DNA from: Geoalkalibacter halelectricus
GTDB lineage: Bacteria; Desulfobacterota; Desulfuromonadia; Desulfuromonadales; Geoalkalibacteraceae
Direction of reading: 5' to 3'
Length of the DNA stretch: 64,000 bases
NCBI RefSeq assembly: GCF_025263685.1
Contig: NZ_CP092109.1
Span: forward strand, 1,861,001 to 1,925,000
Positions 1-7,412 of this stretch are shown in pieces. The notes beneath the pieces are model-generated. The model searched no databases. It was not told where the DNA came from and saw only the letters and a program-made list of their open reading frames with translations. The stretch's first letter is position 1, and each line of letters begins with the position of its first letter. The position numbers were made by a program, and so were the translations under genes.

Positions 1-713
1 ATGCTGGCGAACTGCGGCGGGCCGAAGCCCCCCTGAAGGAACTTTGCGCCACATTGATCAACATCGATCATCATCCCTACTCAGAGCCGTTCGGCGAAAT
101 CAATTATGTGGATGAGAAGGCCAGCGCCACCGGCGCCCTGATCTACCGGGTGCTCAAGGAAGGCGGTCATCCCATCTCGCCCGACGTCGCCTTGTGCGTC
201 TATACCGCCATTCTTTCCGACACCGGCTCCTTTCGCTACTCCAATGCCGATTCCGAGGCCTTTCGCATTGCCGCGGACATGGTTGAGCAGGGTGGAATCA
301 ATCCCTGGGACGTGGCCGGCGGGCTTTACGAGAGTCAGGATGAAAAGCGCCTGCGTCTGCTTGCCCTGGCCCTTGCGACGCTGCAGGTTTCGGCCTGCGG
401 AAAGTTCGCCAGCCTGACCCTGACCGATGAAATGATGCGCCGCACTGGAGCCAGTCACGAACACACCGACGGTTTCGTTAACTATCCTCGCTCCATTCGC
501 GGCGTCGAGGTGGCGATTTTGTTTCGCCAGATCGGTCCCGATGCCTACAAGGTCGGATTTCGCAGCAAGGGCCGCGTCGATGTCGGTGCCCTGGCCCGCC
601 AATTGGGTGGCGGCGGCCACCATAACGCCGCCGGAGCCGAGGTTCAGGGCGCCCTGGAAGAGGTGCGCGCCTCGGTTTTTTCTCGCCTCCAGATCGGGTC
701 CGCGACCGATTAA
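1..713 (+). CDS. nrnA: DHH-family phosphoesterase NrnA, 5'-truncated by the window edge
   Basis: Bifunctional oligoribonuclease / 3'-phosphoadenosine 5'-phosphate phosphatase of the DHH/DHHA1 family, which degrades very short RNAs (nanoRNA) in the cytoplasm. The frame is open from base 3 to the stop at 711-713, so the N-terminal part lies outside the window. Visible are the DHH signature (NIDHHPYS, about 24 residues in), and the glycine-rich DHHA1 substrate loop GGGGHHNAAG near the C-terminus. The stop is 3 nt before truB, and the order nrnA-truB-rpsO-pnp is the conserved tail of the nusA-infB-rbfA cluster. A TTG at 54 could be mistaken for a start, but coding continues upstream of it. Confidence 0.93.
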   Translation, partial: AGELRRAEAPLKELCATLINIDHHPYSEPFGEINYVDEKASATGALIYRVLKEGGHPISPDVALCVYTAILSDTGSFRYSNADSEAFRIAADMVEQGGINPWDVAGGLYESQDEKRLRLLALALATLQVSACGKFASLTLTDEMMRRTGASHEHTDGFVNYPRSIRGVEVAILFRQIGPDAYKVGFRSKGRVDVGALARQLGGGGHHNAAGAEVQGALEEVRASVFSRLQIGSATD

Positions 714-716
714 GGC

Positions 717-1634
717 ATGGATGGACTGCTGTTGATCGATAAGCCGCGGGGGATCACCTCCCACGACGTGGTGGCGCGGGTTCGCCGCATTCTGCGCACC
801 CGCCGTGTCGGCCACACTGGAACTCTTGATCCCATGGCGACCGGGGTGCTTCCCGTCGCCGTCGGGCGCGCAACCCGCCTGGTCGAATTTCTCATGGCCG
901 ACAGCAAGACCTACCGGGCCACCCTCAAACTTGGTGAAATTACCGACACCCAGGATGCCGACGGGCAGATCGTCGAGCGACGCCAGGTCAGCGACATCAC
1001 CCAAGAGCGGGTCGTTGCCGCCTGTCGCGCGTTCCTCGGTGACATTGCCCAGACGCCTCCCATGTATTCGGCCCTGAAAAAAGACGGGGTACCCCTGTAC
1101 CGCCTGGCACGCCAGGGCATCGAGGTTGAGCGTGCCGCCCGCCGGGTGCGCATCGAGCGCATCGATCTGCTCTCCTGGGAACTTCCTTTTCTGGAGATCG
1201 AGGTGGACTGCTCCAAGGGCACCTATATCCGCACCCTGGCGCACGACCTCGGGGCTTTTCTTGGCCCCGGCGCGCATCTGGTGCAATTGTGCCGTACCCG
1301 TTCGGGCGCCTTTTCCCTGGAGGAATGTCTGGATCTGGAAAACTTGTCCGCGGACGCCTGTCCGGGGGCTACCCCGGGATTTTTGGAGTTGAGCGAAATC
1401 CTCAGAGGGGTTAGCCGCTTGGCGGTCGACGAGGCGGGCGCCGCGCGCCTGGCTCAGGGAATTCCACCGACGGCGCTACAGGTCGAGGCGACACCCGGCG
1501 AGGATGGTGACCTGGTCGTCCTGATGCGCGGGCGGCGCTTGTTGGCCGTGGCCCGTTACGCACCCGCACGTTTACTGGAAAAACGCGGAGATTTTGAATT
1601 GTTAAGGGTTTTTCCCGAGGCCGCGGCCGCGTGA
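717..1634 (+). CDS. truB: tRNA pseudouridine(55) synthase TruB
   Basis: Isomerises U55 of the tRNA T-loop to pseudouridine. The 305-residue length is normal for the family. The catalytic-aspartate motif GHTGTLDPMATGVLP is seen near residue 40, followed by KTYRATLKLG and, in the second half, the CSKGTYIRTLAHDLG motif of TruB proteins. A C-terminal PUA-like extension is present (about residues 235-300). ATG at 717 is used; it lies 3 nt after the nrnA stop, so the two are probably co-transcribed and translationally coupled. It is followed by a 106-nt gap before rpsO with no clear terminator. Confidence 0.97.
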   Translation: MDGLLLIDKPRGITSHDVVARVRRILRTRRVGHTGTLDPMATGVLPVAVGRATRLVEFLMADSKTYRATLKLGEITDTQDADGQIVERRQVSDITQERVVAACRAFLGDIAQTPPMYSALKKDGVPLYRLARQGIEVERAARRVRIERIDLLSWELPFLEIEVDCSKGTYIRTLAHDLGAFLGPGAHLVQLCRTRSGAFSLEECLDLENLSADACPGATPGFLELSEILRGVSRLAVDEAGAARLAQGIPPTALQVEATPGEDGDLVVLMRGRRLLAVARYAPARLLEKRGDFELLRVFPEAAAA

Positions 1635-1740
1635 TTAGCGCTTTACAGGTCTGGGGCAGTTGTGGTAGAAAACCTTCACGCTTTTTACGCAATCACCTGA
1701 GTCATCAGGATTTTACTTCACATTGAAAGGAGGTGGCACA

Positions 1741-2007
1741 GTGCTGGCCACGGAACGCAAACAGGAAATCATCGAACAGTTCAAGACCCATGAGAAGGAC
1801 ACCGGCTCACCCGAAGTCCAGATCGCCCTGCTTTCGCAGCGCATTACCTATCTGACCGAACACTTCAAGACCCACAAGAAGGATCACCATTCCCGTCGGG
1901 GGCTGTTGAAGATCGTTGGGCAGAGACGGCGCCTGCTCGATTACTTGAAGAGCAAGGACGTCGAACGGTACCGCAAGATTATCTCGGAACTCGGTATCCG
2001 CCGTTAA
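1741..2007 (+). CDS. rpsO: 30S ribosomal protein S15
   Basis: Primary 16S rRNA-binding protein of the small-subunit platform; 88 residues, full length. The conserved core is seen in [33 protein letters not shown] and the C-terminal [12 protein letters not shown]. The start is GTG at 1741, because a strong Shine-Dalgarno AAAGGAGGTG ends 5 nt upstream; a longer frame from TTG 1723 would put the start upstream of that site. Followed directly by a hairpin terminator and then pnp. In E. coli S15 represses its own translation through its leader; the leader here has not been shown to do so. Confidence 0.98.
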   Translation: MLATERKQEIIEQFKTHEKDTGSPEVQIALLSQRITYLTEHFKTHKKDHHSRRGLLKIVGQRRRLLDYLKSKDVERYRKIISELGIRR

Positions 2008-2012
2008 TCATA

Positions 2013-2052
2013 GGCAGCATGCCTTCTTTCCCCAAGGAGGATGCTGCCTTTG
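2013..2052 (+). terminator. rpsO terminator hairpin
   Basis: GGCAGCAT at 2013-2020 pairs with ATGCTGCC at 2041-2048, with an inner CCTT/AAGG pairing, followed by a T-rich stretch (TTTGCTTTT). It begins 5 nt after the rpsO stop. It may be partial, since rpsO-pnp are commonly co-transcribed. Confidence 0.7.
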
Positions 2053-2140
2053 CTTTTCGGTTTTTGTGTGACTGAGGAGGCTGACCGGAGAGAGCATCCG
2101 CATGGGCGGGTTCTGTCTCGGGCCATCCTCCTTTGGTCAT

Positions 2141-2184
2141 TTCCGCGGGTTCGCGGAACAACCAGGGACGCGCCAGGCGCGTCC
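2141..2184 (+). promoter_or_regulatory. pnp leader double hairpin
   Basis: Two perfect consecutive stem-loops lie just upstream of the pnp ribosome-binding site: TTCCGCG/CGCGGAA (2141-2147 with 2152-2158) and GGACGCGC/GCGCGTCC with a 3-nt loop (2166-2173 with 2177-2184). The second ends 6 nt before the TAAGGAG of pnp. In enterobacteria the pnp leader hairpin is cut by RNase III and PNPase then represses its own synthesis; a similar arrangement is inferred here from position and structure only. Confidence 0.55.
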
Positions 2185-2203
2185 GCAATGTAAGGAGAAC
2201 AGA

Positions 2204-4303
2204 ATGGCTTATCACAAGATTGAAGTTGATTTCAACGGACAACCCCTCACCATCGAAACCGGCAAGATGGCGCGTCAGGCCGACGGCGCCGTGGTTGTCA
2301 CCTACGGCGAGACCAAGGTGCTGTGCACCGCGGTTTCCTCCAGGAAAATGCGCGAAGGGCAGGATTTCTTTCCCCTGACCGTCAACTACCAGGAAAAATT
2401 CTACGCCGCCGGCAAGATTCCCGGCTCCTTCTTCCGTCGTGAGCGCGGGGCTTCCGAGCGCGAAACCCTCATTTGCCGCTTGATCGACCGCCCCATGCGC
2501 CCCCTGTTCCCCAAGGGCTATCTCTTCGAAACCCAGATCATGCCGACGGTCATTTCGGCCGACCTGGTCAACGACCCCGATACTCTGGCCATCGTCGCCG
2601 CTTCGGCCGCCGTCGAGGTGTCCGACATTCCTTTCAACGGTCCCATCGCCGGAGTGCGTGTCGGCCGCGTGGAAGGGCGCTTCGTGGCTAATCCCACCTT
2701 GCAGCAGATGGCTGACAGCGACCTGGACATCACCGTCGCCGGTTCGCGCGACGCGGTGATCATGGTGGAAGGCGAAGCGCAGTTTCTCTCCGAGGACGAG
2801 ATGCTCGAGGCCATTTTCTTCGGCCATCAAGCCATGCAGCCCCTGATCGACGCGCAGATCCAACTGCGGGATATGGTGGGTGTCGCCAAGCGCGAGTTCG
2901 CCTCCCCGGTGGTGGATGCCGAGCTTGAGGCGCGGGTCAACCAGTTGGCCGCCGACAAAATTCTCGCGGCGATGAAAATCCGTACCAAGCAGGAGCGCTA
3001 CGCCGCCCTGGCGGATGCCCGCGCAGCCGTCGCGGAAACTCTCGACGCCGAATTCCCCGAGCGTGGCGCTGAGATCGCCTCGCTGGTCGGCAAGGTGGAA
3101 AAGCGCGTCGTGCGGCGCATGATTCTCGACGAAAAGGTACGCATCGACGGCCGCGACATGGTGACCGTGCGCCCCATCGCCTGCGAGGTCGGCCTGCTGC
3201 CGCGCGCCCACGGCAGTGGTCTGTTTACCCGCGGCGAGACCCAGGCGCTGGTGGCCGTGGCCTTGGGCACCGCCGTGGACGAACAGCGCATGGACAACGT
3301 GCAGGGAATGGAATTCAAGAAATTTCTCCTGCACTATAATTTCCCGCCGTTTTGCGTCGGCGAAACCAGCATGCGCCTGTTTCCCGGCCGCCGCGAAATC
3401 GGCCACGGTTATCTGGCCGAGCGGTCCGTCGCCAAAGTGCTTCCCAAGCATGAGGATTTCCCCTACACCATCCGGATAGTCTCCGACATCCTCGAGTCCA
3501 ACGGCTCATCGTCCATGGCTTCGGTGTGCGGCTCGTCCCTGGCGCTGATGGATGCCGGGGTACCCATCAAGGAACCGGTCGCCGGCATCGCCATGGGATT
3601 GATCAAGGAGGGCGAGGATGTCGCCGTTCTCAGTGACATTCTCGGTGACGAGGATCATCTCGGCGATATGGACTTCAAGGTCACCGGCAGCGCCAAGGGT
3701 GTCACCGCCTTGCAGATGGACATCAAGATCACCGGGGTGACCAAGGACATCATGAAGGAAGCCCTCGCCCAGGCCCGTCAGGGACGCATCCATATCCTCG
3801 GCGAGATGGCCAAGGCCCTTGATGCCCCGCGTGGGGATCTCTCGCCCTATGCGCCGCGCATCACCACCATCCAGGTCAAATCCGACCAGGTGCGCACCGT
3901 CATCGGAACCGGCGGCAAGAATGTGCGCGCCATCATCGAAGCGACCGGCTGCGCCATCGACATTCAGGACGATGGGCGCATCCACATCGCTTCCTCGGAC
4001 GGCGAGGCCGCCAAGCAGGCCATCAAGATGATTCGCGACCTTACCCAGGAGGCCGAAGTCGGCAAGCTCTACCTGGGTACGGTGCGCAAAGTTATGGAAT
4101 TCGGCGCGTTCGTCGAAATTTTCCCGGGCACCGATGGTCTTGTGCATGTCTCCGAGTTGGCTAAGGAGCGCGTGCAGAAGGTGACCGATATCCTAAACGA
4201 GGGAGATCAGGTTCTCGTCAAGTGCATCGGCATCGACAAGTCGGGCAAGATCAAGTTGTCGCGCAAGGAAGCCTTGGGGCAGAGCCTGCAGGAAGAAGCA
4301 TAA
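2204..4303 (+). CDS. pnp: Polyribonucleotide nucleotidyltransferase (PNPase)
   Basis: Phosphorolytic 3'-5' exoribonuclease, core of the RNA degradosome; 699 residues, the usual length. Domain order: first RNase PH domain (GSFFRREGRASERE-like region near residue 75), alpha-helical linker, second RNase PH domain with the catalytic [10 protein letters not shown] and [15 protein letters not shown] stretch, a KH domain ([17 protein letters not shown]), and a C-terminal S1 domain ([20 protein letters not shown]). ATG 2204 is chosen because TAAGGAG lies 7 nt upstream and the protein then starts [10 protein letters not shown] as in homologues; a longer frame reaching back to 2102 would run through the hairpin leader. 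Confidence 0.98.
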   Translation: MAYHKIEVDFNGQPLTIETGKMARQADGAVVVTYGETKVLCTAVSSRKMREGQDFFPLTVNYQEKFYAAGKIPGSFFRRERGASERETLICRLIDRPMRPLFPKGYLFETQIMPTVISADLVNDPDTLAIVAASAAVEVSDIPFNGPIAGVRVGRVEGRFVANPTLQQMADSDLDITVAGSRDAVIMVEGEAQFLSEDEMLEAIFFGHQAMQPLIDAQIQLRDMVGVAKREFASPVVDAELEARVNQLAADKILAAMKIRTKQERYAALADARAAVAETLDAEFPERGAEIASLVGKVEKRVVRRMILDEKVRIDGRDMVTVRPIACEVGLLPRAHGSGLFTRGETQALVAVALGTAVDEQRMDNVQGMEFKKFLLHYNFPPFCVGETSMRLFPGRREIGHGYLAERSVAKVLPKHEDFPYTIRIVSDILESNGSSSMASVCGSSLALMDAGVPIKEPVAGIAMGLIKEGEDVAVLSDILGDEDHLGDMDFKVTGSAKGVTALQMDIKITGVTKDIMKEALAQARQGRIHILGEMAKALDAPRGDLSPYAPRITTIQVKSDQVRTVIGTGGKNVRAIIEATGCAIDIQDDGRIHIASSDGEAAKQAIKMIRDLTQEAEVGKLYLGTVRKVMEFGAFVEIFPGTDGLVHVSELAKERVQKVTDILNEGDQVLVKCIGIDKSGKIKLSRKEALGQSLQEEA

Positions 4304-4378
4304 CGGCAAGCGACGCGGGGAGAGAGTTCCTGCGCGCCCTAGTTGCCTGAACCTGGTTAGCAGGTTTTGTAGGTTTTG

Positions 4379-4423
4379 CGGGCCCTTGCTCGGGATCATC
4401 CCGGCGAGGGCCCGTTTTGCGTT
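4379..4423 (+). terminator. pnp rho-independent terminator
   Basis: CGGGCCCT near 4379 pairs with AGGGCCCG ending at 4414, with further pairing TCGGG/CCCGG inside, followed by TTTTGCGTTT. Lies 75 nt after the pnp stop and before dut. Confidence 0.85.
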
Positions 4424-4461
4424 TCGTAAGTGCCAGAAACTGTGGGAGGTTCCTACGCAAA

Positions 4462-4917
4462 ATGGAAATTGCCGTTCAGAAATTACGCCCCGAGGCGGTG
4501 ATGCCGCGCTACATGACCGATCTGGCCGCCGGTATGGATTTGTGCGCTGCGATCACCTGGCCCCTGACCCTGCGGCCCGGCGAGCGAGCCCTGGTGCCCA
4601 CCGGCTTGGCCCTGGCCATTCCCCGGGGGTATGAAGGGCAGGTTCGTCCGCGCTCCGGGCTGGCCCTCAATCACGGCGTGACCCTGGTTAACGCGCCGGG
4701 TACCATCGACGCTGATTATCGTGGAGAAATCGGCATCATTCTCATCAATCATGGCCAGATGGACTTTACCGTCAAGCCCGGGGATCGCATCGCGCAAATG
4801 GTGATCGCGCGCGTGGTGCAGGCAAGCCTGCGCGAGGTGGCCACGCTGGATGAGACCAGCCGCAATTCGGGCGGCTTCGGCCACACCGGTTTTCGCATCG
4901 AGATCGACAATGCCTGA
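4462..4917 (+). CDS. dut: dUTP diphosphatase
   Basis: Hydrolyses dUTP to dUMP and pyrophosphate, keeping uracil out of DNA and supplying dUMP for dTMP synthesis; homotrimeric family, about 150 residues as here (151). The five conserved motifs appear in order: [40 protein letters not shown] and [11 protein letters not shown]. In motif V the usual GST is GHT. ATG 4462 is chosen because GGGAGG precedes it and the protein begins [12 protein letters not shown]; an in-frame ATG at 4417 lies within the T-tract of the upstream terminator. Overlaps the next gene by 8 nt. Confidence 0.96.
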   Translation: MEIAVQKLRPEAVMPRYMTDLAAGMDLCAAITWPLTLRPGERALVPTGLALAIPRGYEGQVRPRSGLALNHGVTLVNAPGTIDADYRGEIGIILINHGQMDFTVKPGDRIAQMVIARVVQASLREVATLDETSRNSGGFGHTGFRIEIDNA

Positions 4918-5182
4918 GCAGCCGAGAGCCGAAGACCTCATGACCTTCCCCTGCGAACACCTGTTCAAGGCCATGGGACCCAACAGTGTCGTGTTTATCG
5001 AAAAGGTCCGCCGGGCGGTGGCGCAAACCGTTCCTCTAAGTCAGGACGCCGTGCGAACACGCGCCAGCGGCAAGGGAAATTATCTCTCTGTTTCGGTGCG
5101 GGTGAACCTGGAGAATTTTTCGCAACTTACGCGGATTTATGCCGATTTGCGTAAAATTGACGAACTTAAATTCCTGCTTTGA
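4910..5182 (+). CDS. DUF493 (YbeD-like) family protein
   Basis: Small cytoplasmic protein of 90 residues. The pattern [11 protein letters not shown] at the N-terminus, then [19 protein letters not shown] and a C-terminal [15 protein letters not shown] fits the DUF493/YbeD ACT-like fold; the molecular role of this family is unknown. ATG 4910 overlaps the end of dut by 8 nt, suggesting translational coupling; an internal ATG at 4940 is an alternative start. An upstream in-frame ATG (4850) would lie deep within dut. Confidence 0.85.
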   Translation: MPEQPRAEDLMTFPCEHLFKAMGPNSVVFIEKVRRAVAQTVPLSQDAVRTRASGKGNYLSVSVRVNLENFSQLTRIYADLRKIDELKFLL

Positions 5183-5256
5183 ATTTCCCTTTGGTGAAGT
5201 TGAAGTTGTGCTAGGATATTGAGGATCTTGATCCTTCATTACTCTGGAGTGCCGTC

Positions 5257-5871
5257 ATGGTTCTGGCAATCAATCCGCAAAACCCACAAGACCGCTTGAT
5301 CAACCAGGTGGTGGAAAAACTCAAGCAAGGCGGTGTCATCGCTTATCCCACCGATACCACCTACGGCATCGGCTGTGACATTTTCAATAAAAAGGGCGTA
5401 AAAAATATCTTTCAGATCAAAAAGCGCGACCTGCGCAAGCCCTTTTCCTTTATTTGCGCCGATCTGTCCGATGTGTCCAATTATGCCCAGGTTAGCAATT
5501 TTGCCTTCAAGATCATGAAGCGCCACCTTCCGGGGCCCTATACCTTTGTGCTTGAGGCGACCCGCATCGTTCCCGACAGCTTGGTGACCAAGCAGAAAAC
5601 CGTGGGGATTCGCATTCCGGAAAACCCCATCGCCCTCTCCATCGTGCGCGCTCTCGGTCATCCTCTGGTCACCACCAGCGCTAATATATCCGGCGAGGAT
5701 GTTTACCATGATCCACTGGATATCGAGGAGCACTTGGGACGCATGCTTGACTTGGTCATCGACGGCGGCATCCTGCGCGGCGATCCTTCGACCGTCATCA
5801 GCCTGATCGGCGACCGTGTCGAGGTGCTGCGCGAAGGAGCCGGTGATCTGAGCTGGATCCATCAGCTCTAA
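5257..5871 (+). CDS. Sua5/YciO/YrdC family protein (threonylcarbamoyl-AMP synthase-like)
   Basis: The 204-residue protein has the YrdC fold: GGVIAYPTDTTYGIGCDI near residue 27, KKRDLRKPFSFICADLS, the LPGPYTFVLEA stretch and HPLVTTSANISGED. The family makes L-threonylcarbamoyladenylate for the universal t6A modification of tRNA. The presence of KKRDLRKPF and the lack of a C-terminal Sua5 domain resemble the YciO branch, whose activity is weaker or unclear, so TsaC function is only probable. ATG 5257 is used; upstream 74 nt hold no clear promoter. The next gene starts 9 nt after its stop. Confidence 0.88.
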   Translation: MVLAINPQNPQDRLINQVVEKLKQGGVIAYPTDTTYGIGCDIFNKKGVKNIFQIKKRDLRKPFSFICADLSDVSNYAQVSNFAFKIMKRHLPGPYTFVLEATRIVPDSLVTKQKTVGIRIPENPIALSIVRALGHPLVTTSANISGEDVYHDPLDIEEHLGRMLDLVIDGGILRGDPSTVISLIGDRVEVLREGAGDLSWIHQL

Positions 5872-5880
5872 GGAGCTCCC

Positions 5881-6303
5881 GTGGTGAAATCCACCAAACT
5901 CTGGCCGGCATGGATTCTTGTCTGGGTGCTCATGGCCGCTCCACTCTCCCTCGGTTTTGCCGCGGAACAACGGCCCATGGGCAGCGTCGGTCTGCAGGTG
6001 GTGCCGACATCAAAAGGGGAACTGGTGGTTCTGGCGGTGGTGGAGAATTCACCGGCGCAGGCTGCCGGAGTGTTGCCCGGCGATTTGATTATCGCGGTGG
6101 ACGGATTTCCCCTGCGCGACAGCGATTTTGCCGAGGTGGTCAGCCAGTACCTGTGGGGGCCGGTGGGTAGCCATTCAGCCATTACTCTGTTGCGCCCTGG
6201 TCGTGAGGGGATCAAGCAGGTGCGCATCGAGCGTATTCGTCTCCAAAATGTCGATGTGCGCAGCCCACCGGGCGTGGAAATGCTGGCGCCCGCTAAGCAG
6301 TGA
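5881..6303 (+). CDS. Exported single-PDZ-domain protein
   Basis: A 140-residue protein with an N-terminal signal peptide (hydrophobic WILVWVLMAAPLSLGFA, likely cleavage after FAA) and one PDZ domain: SVGLQVVP, VVENSPAQAAGVLPGDLI and AVDGFPLRD. Predicted periplasmic; PDZ domains bind protein C-termini, but there is no protease domain here. GTG 5881 is chosen because AAGGAG ends 5 nt upstream; GTG 5884 is possible. Probably in an operon with the upstream YciO-like gene (9-nt gap). Its stop is followed at once by a palindromic repeat element. Confidence 0.85.
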   Translation: MVKSTKLWPAWILVWVLMAAPLSLGFAAEQRPMGSVGLQVVPTSKGELVVLAVVENSPAQAAGVLPGDLIIAVDGFPLRDSDFAEVVSQYLWGPVGSHSAITLLRPGREGIKQVRIERIRLQNVDVRSPPGVEMLAPAKQ

Positions 6304-6314
6304 CCCAATCTCAA

Positions 6315-6438
6315 CTGTTCAGCATGGGGTCGCACCCCCCATGACCAGGGGCGCTTTTCGCCGTCCATGGCCGCTTGCCTGGCGCCAACCCTGGCGCCAG
6401 ACACCCTCGCCATGGGGGCTGCGACCCCACACCGGGTG
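6315..6438 (+). repeat. Palindromic intergenic element, full copy 1
   Basis: About 125 bp. Outer arms at 6326-6343 and 6411-6428 are complementary over 17 of 18 bases (GGGGTCGCA...CCCCCATG). Inside are two further stems: GGCG/CGCC around a CTTTT loop, and CTGGCGCCA/TGGCGCCAG with a 4-nt loop (6379-6400), giving a three-way-junction shape. The element is flanked by CTGTTCAGCATG on the left and CCACACCGGGTGA on the right. Full relatives lie at 23150 and 25343, and single-arm versions at 41972 and 63325. Confidence 0.9.
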
Positions 6439-6477
6439 AATACAATCAGCCATCAAGGAAAACGAGAGGTTGAAACA

Positions 6478-6870
6478 ATGAAGGGAAAAAAACTCACGGT
6501 GGCATTTTACCGCCGCGATTTTAGGCGCCAGGAGTGGCGCAAGGCCTGGGACGAGGAGCAGCTTGCGGCGCTTTTCACTCGTTGCGCTGCGGAACTTTCA
6601 TCCCTGGGATATGAATTGCAACGGGTTGAGGATGAAAACTTCACCATGGAGATCAAAGGTTACGGCGATCTGCTCAACAGTGTCCGCATTCGCTGTCCGC
6701 AGCAAGGCATCGGCAATATGTGCCTGGGGCACATCATCGGGCAAAGCGCCAATCTCAACCTGGCGGAAGACATCGAGCGCGGCATCAACCGGGTTGCTTT
6801 TGCCCCGGAAACCATCGAGCCGGAGGGCAGCGACAAGATCGTCTGCCATAACTGCGGCTGCGGGTGCTGA
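6478..6870 (+). CDS. Hypothetical protein with C-terminal CHNCGCGC
   Basis: A 130-residue cytoplasmic protein I do not recognise. Basic N-terminus (KGKKLTVAFYRRDFRR), a mixed alpha/beta middle with a conserved-looking RCPQQGIGNMCLGHIIG segment, and a striking cysteine cluster at the extreme C-terminus (CHNCGCGC, five Cys including one from the CxxC). Such a tail suggests metal or Fe-S binding, or thiol chemistry; this is inference. ATG 6478 is chosen for the GAGAGG at about 10 nt upstream; upstream in-frame codons lie in the palindromic element. It converges with the next gene (8 nt between stops). Confidence 0.75.
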   Translation: MKGKKLTVAFYRRDFRRQEWRKAWDEEQLAALFTRCAAELSSLGYELQRVEDENFTMEIKGYGDLLNSVRIRCPQQGIGNMCLGHIIGQSANLNLAEDIERGINRVAFAPETIEPEGSDKIVCHNCGCGC

Positions 6871-6878
6871 TATCCGCG

Positions 6879-7265
6879 TCACTTCTTTTTCTTTTTGCCC
6901 AGGGTGAAGGGATGTGCCTGGCGGCTGATGATGAAGTCGGCGAAGATTTTGATCCAGATCATTGATCCTGCCACGGCGCTCCAGACCTCGAACTCGTGAA
7001 AAGGGCCGATGCTGATGCCGGTGGCGACCCACAGAGGAACCCCGAGGATAATCCACAGGGCGATAAAGCCGGCCAGTAAATTCAAGATTCCCGTCACCGG
7101 AGCCCACTTCCTCGGATTGGGCGGTGATTGGCCGCGCTTGAGGGCGACCTCGGAATAGTCGCGCTTGACGAAGATTCTCCAGGCGCGCCGCAGCCAGAAA
7201 AAGGCCATGGGAAACAGCGCCAGAAACAAAATCCAGATTAGAACAATCCCCGCATCAAATGCCAT
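6879..7265 (-). CDS. Small membrane protein of unknown function
   Basis: 128 residues with three hydrophobic segments (near residues 5-25, 58-80 and 92-112), a basic loop (RRAWRIFVKRD) after the first, and a lysine tail ending LGKKKKK. Predicted inner-membrane protein. ATG at 7265 has AGGAGAG 7 nt upstream. It is encoded on the same strand as the symporter genes but beyond their terminator, so it is probably a separate unit. No family recognised. Confidence 0.7.
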   Translation of the reverse strand: MAFDAGIVLIWILFLALFPMAFFWLRRAWRIFVKRDYSEVALKRGQSPPNPRKWAPVTGILNLLAGFIALWIILGVPLWVATGISIGPFHEFEVWSAVAGSMIWIKIFADFIISRQAHPFTLGKKKKK

Positions 7266-7336
7266 TCTTTAACTCTCCTGATTGTCTTTGCTGTTCTTTT
7301 ACCTGACCCGCTGGAATCAATCAATAATATTTGTTG

Positions 7337-7367
7337 GAAAAAAACCCCGCCGGCAAAACCGGCGGGG
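7337..7367 (-). terminator. Terminator of the symporter operon
   Basis: Perfect 9-bp stem CCCCGCCGG/CCGGCGGGG (7345-7353 with 7359-7367) and, on the minus strand, a T-run opposite 7338-7344. A second hairpin, CTTAGCGC/GCGCTAAG, sits closer to the gene at 7381-7403. Confidence 0.9.
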
Positions 7368-7412
7368 TCGGGTGATCAGACTTAGCGCGTGATCAGCGCT
7401 AAGGCGCGGTGC

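Noticed and set aside
6868-6870. TGA directly after a Cys-rich tail as a possible selenocysteine codon
   Set aside because: No selenocysteine-insertion-like hairpin is evident just downstream, and the following bases are the 3' end of the convergent gene.
7381-7403. Second hairpin near the permease stop as an independent regulatory element
   Set aside because: More simply part of the same 3' end with the main terminator; no separate role can be supported.
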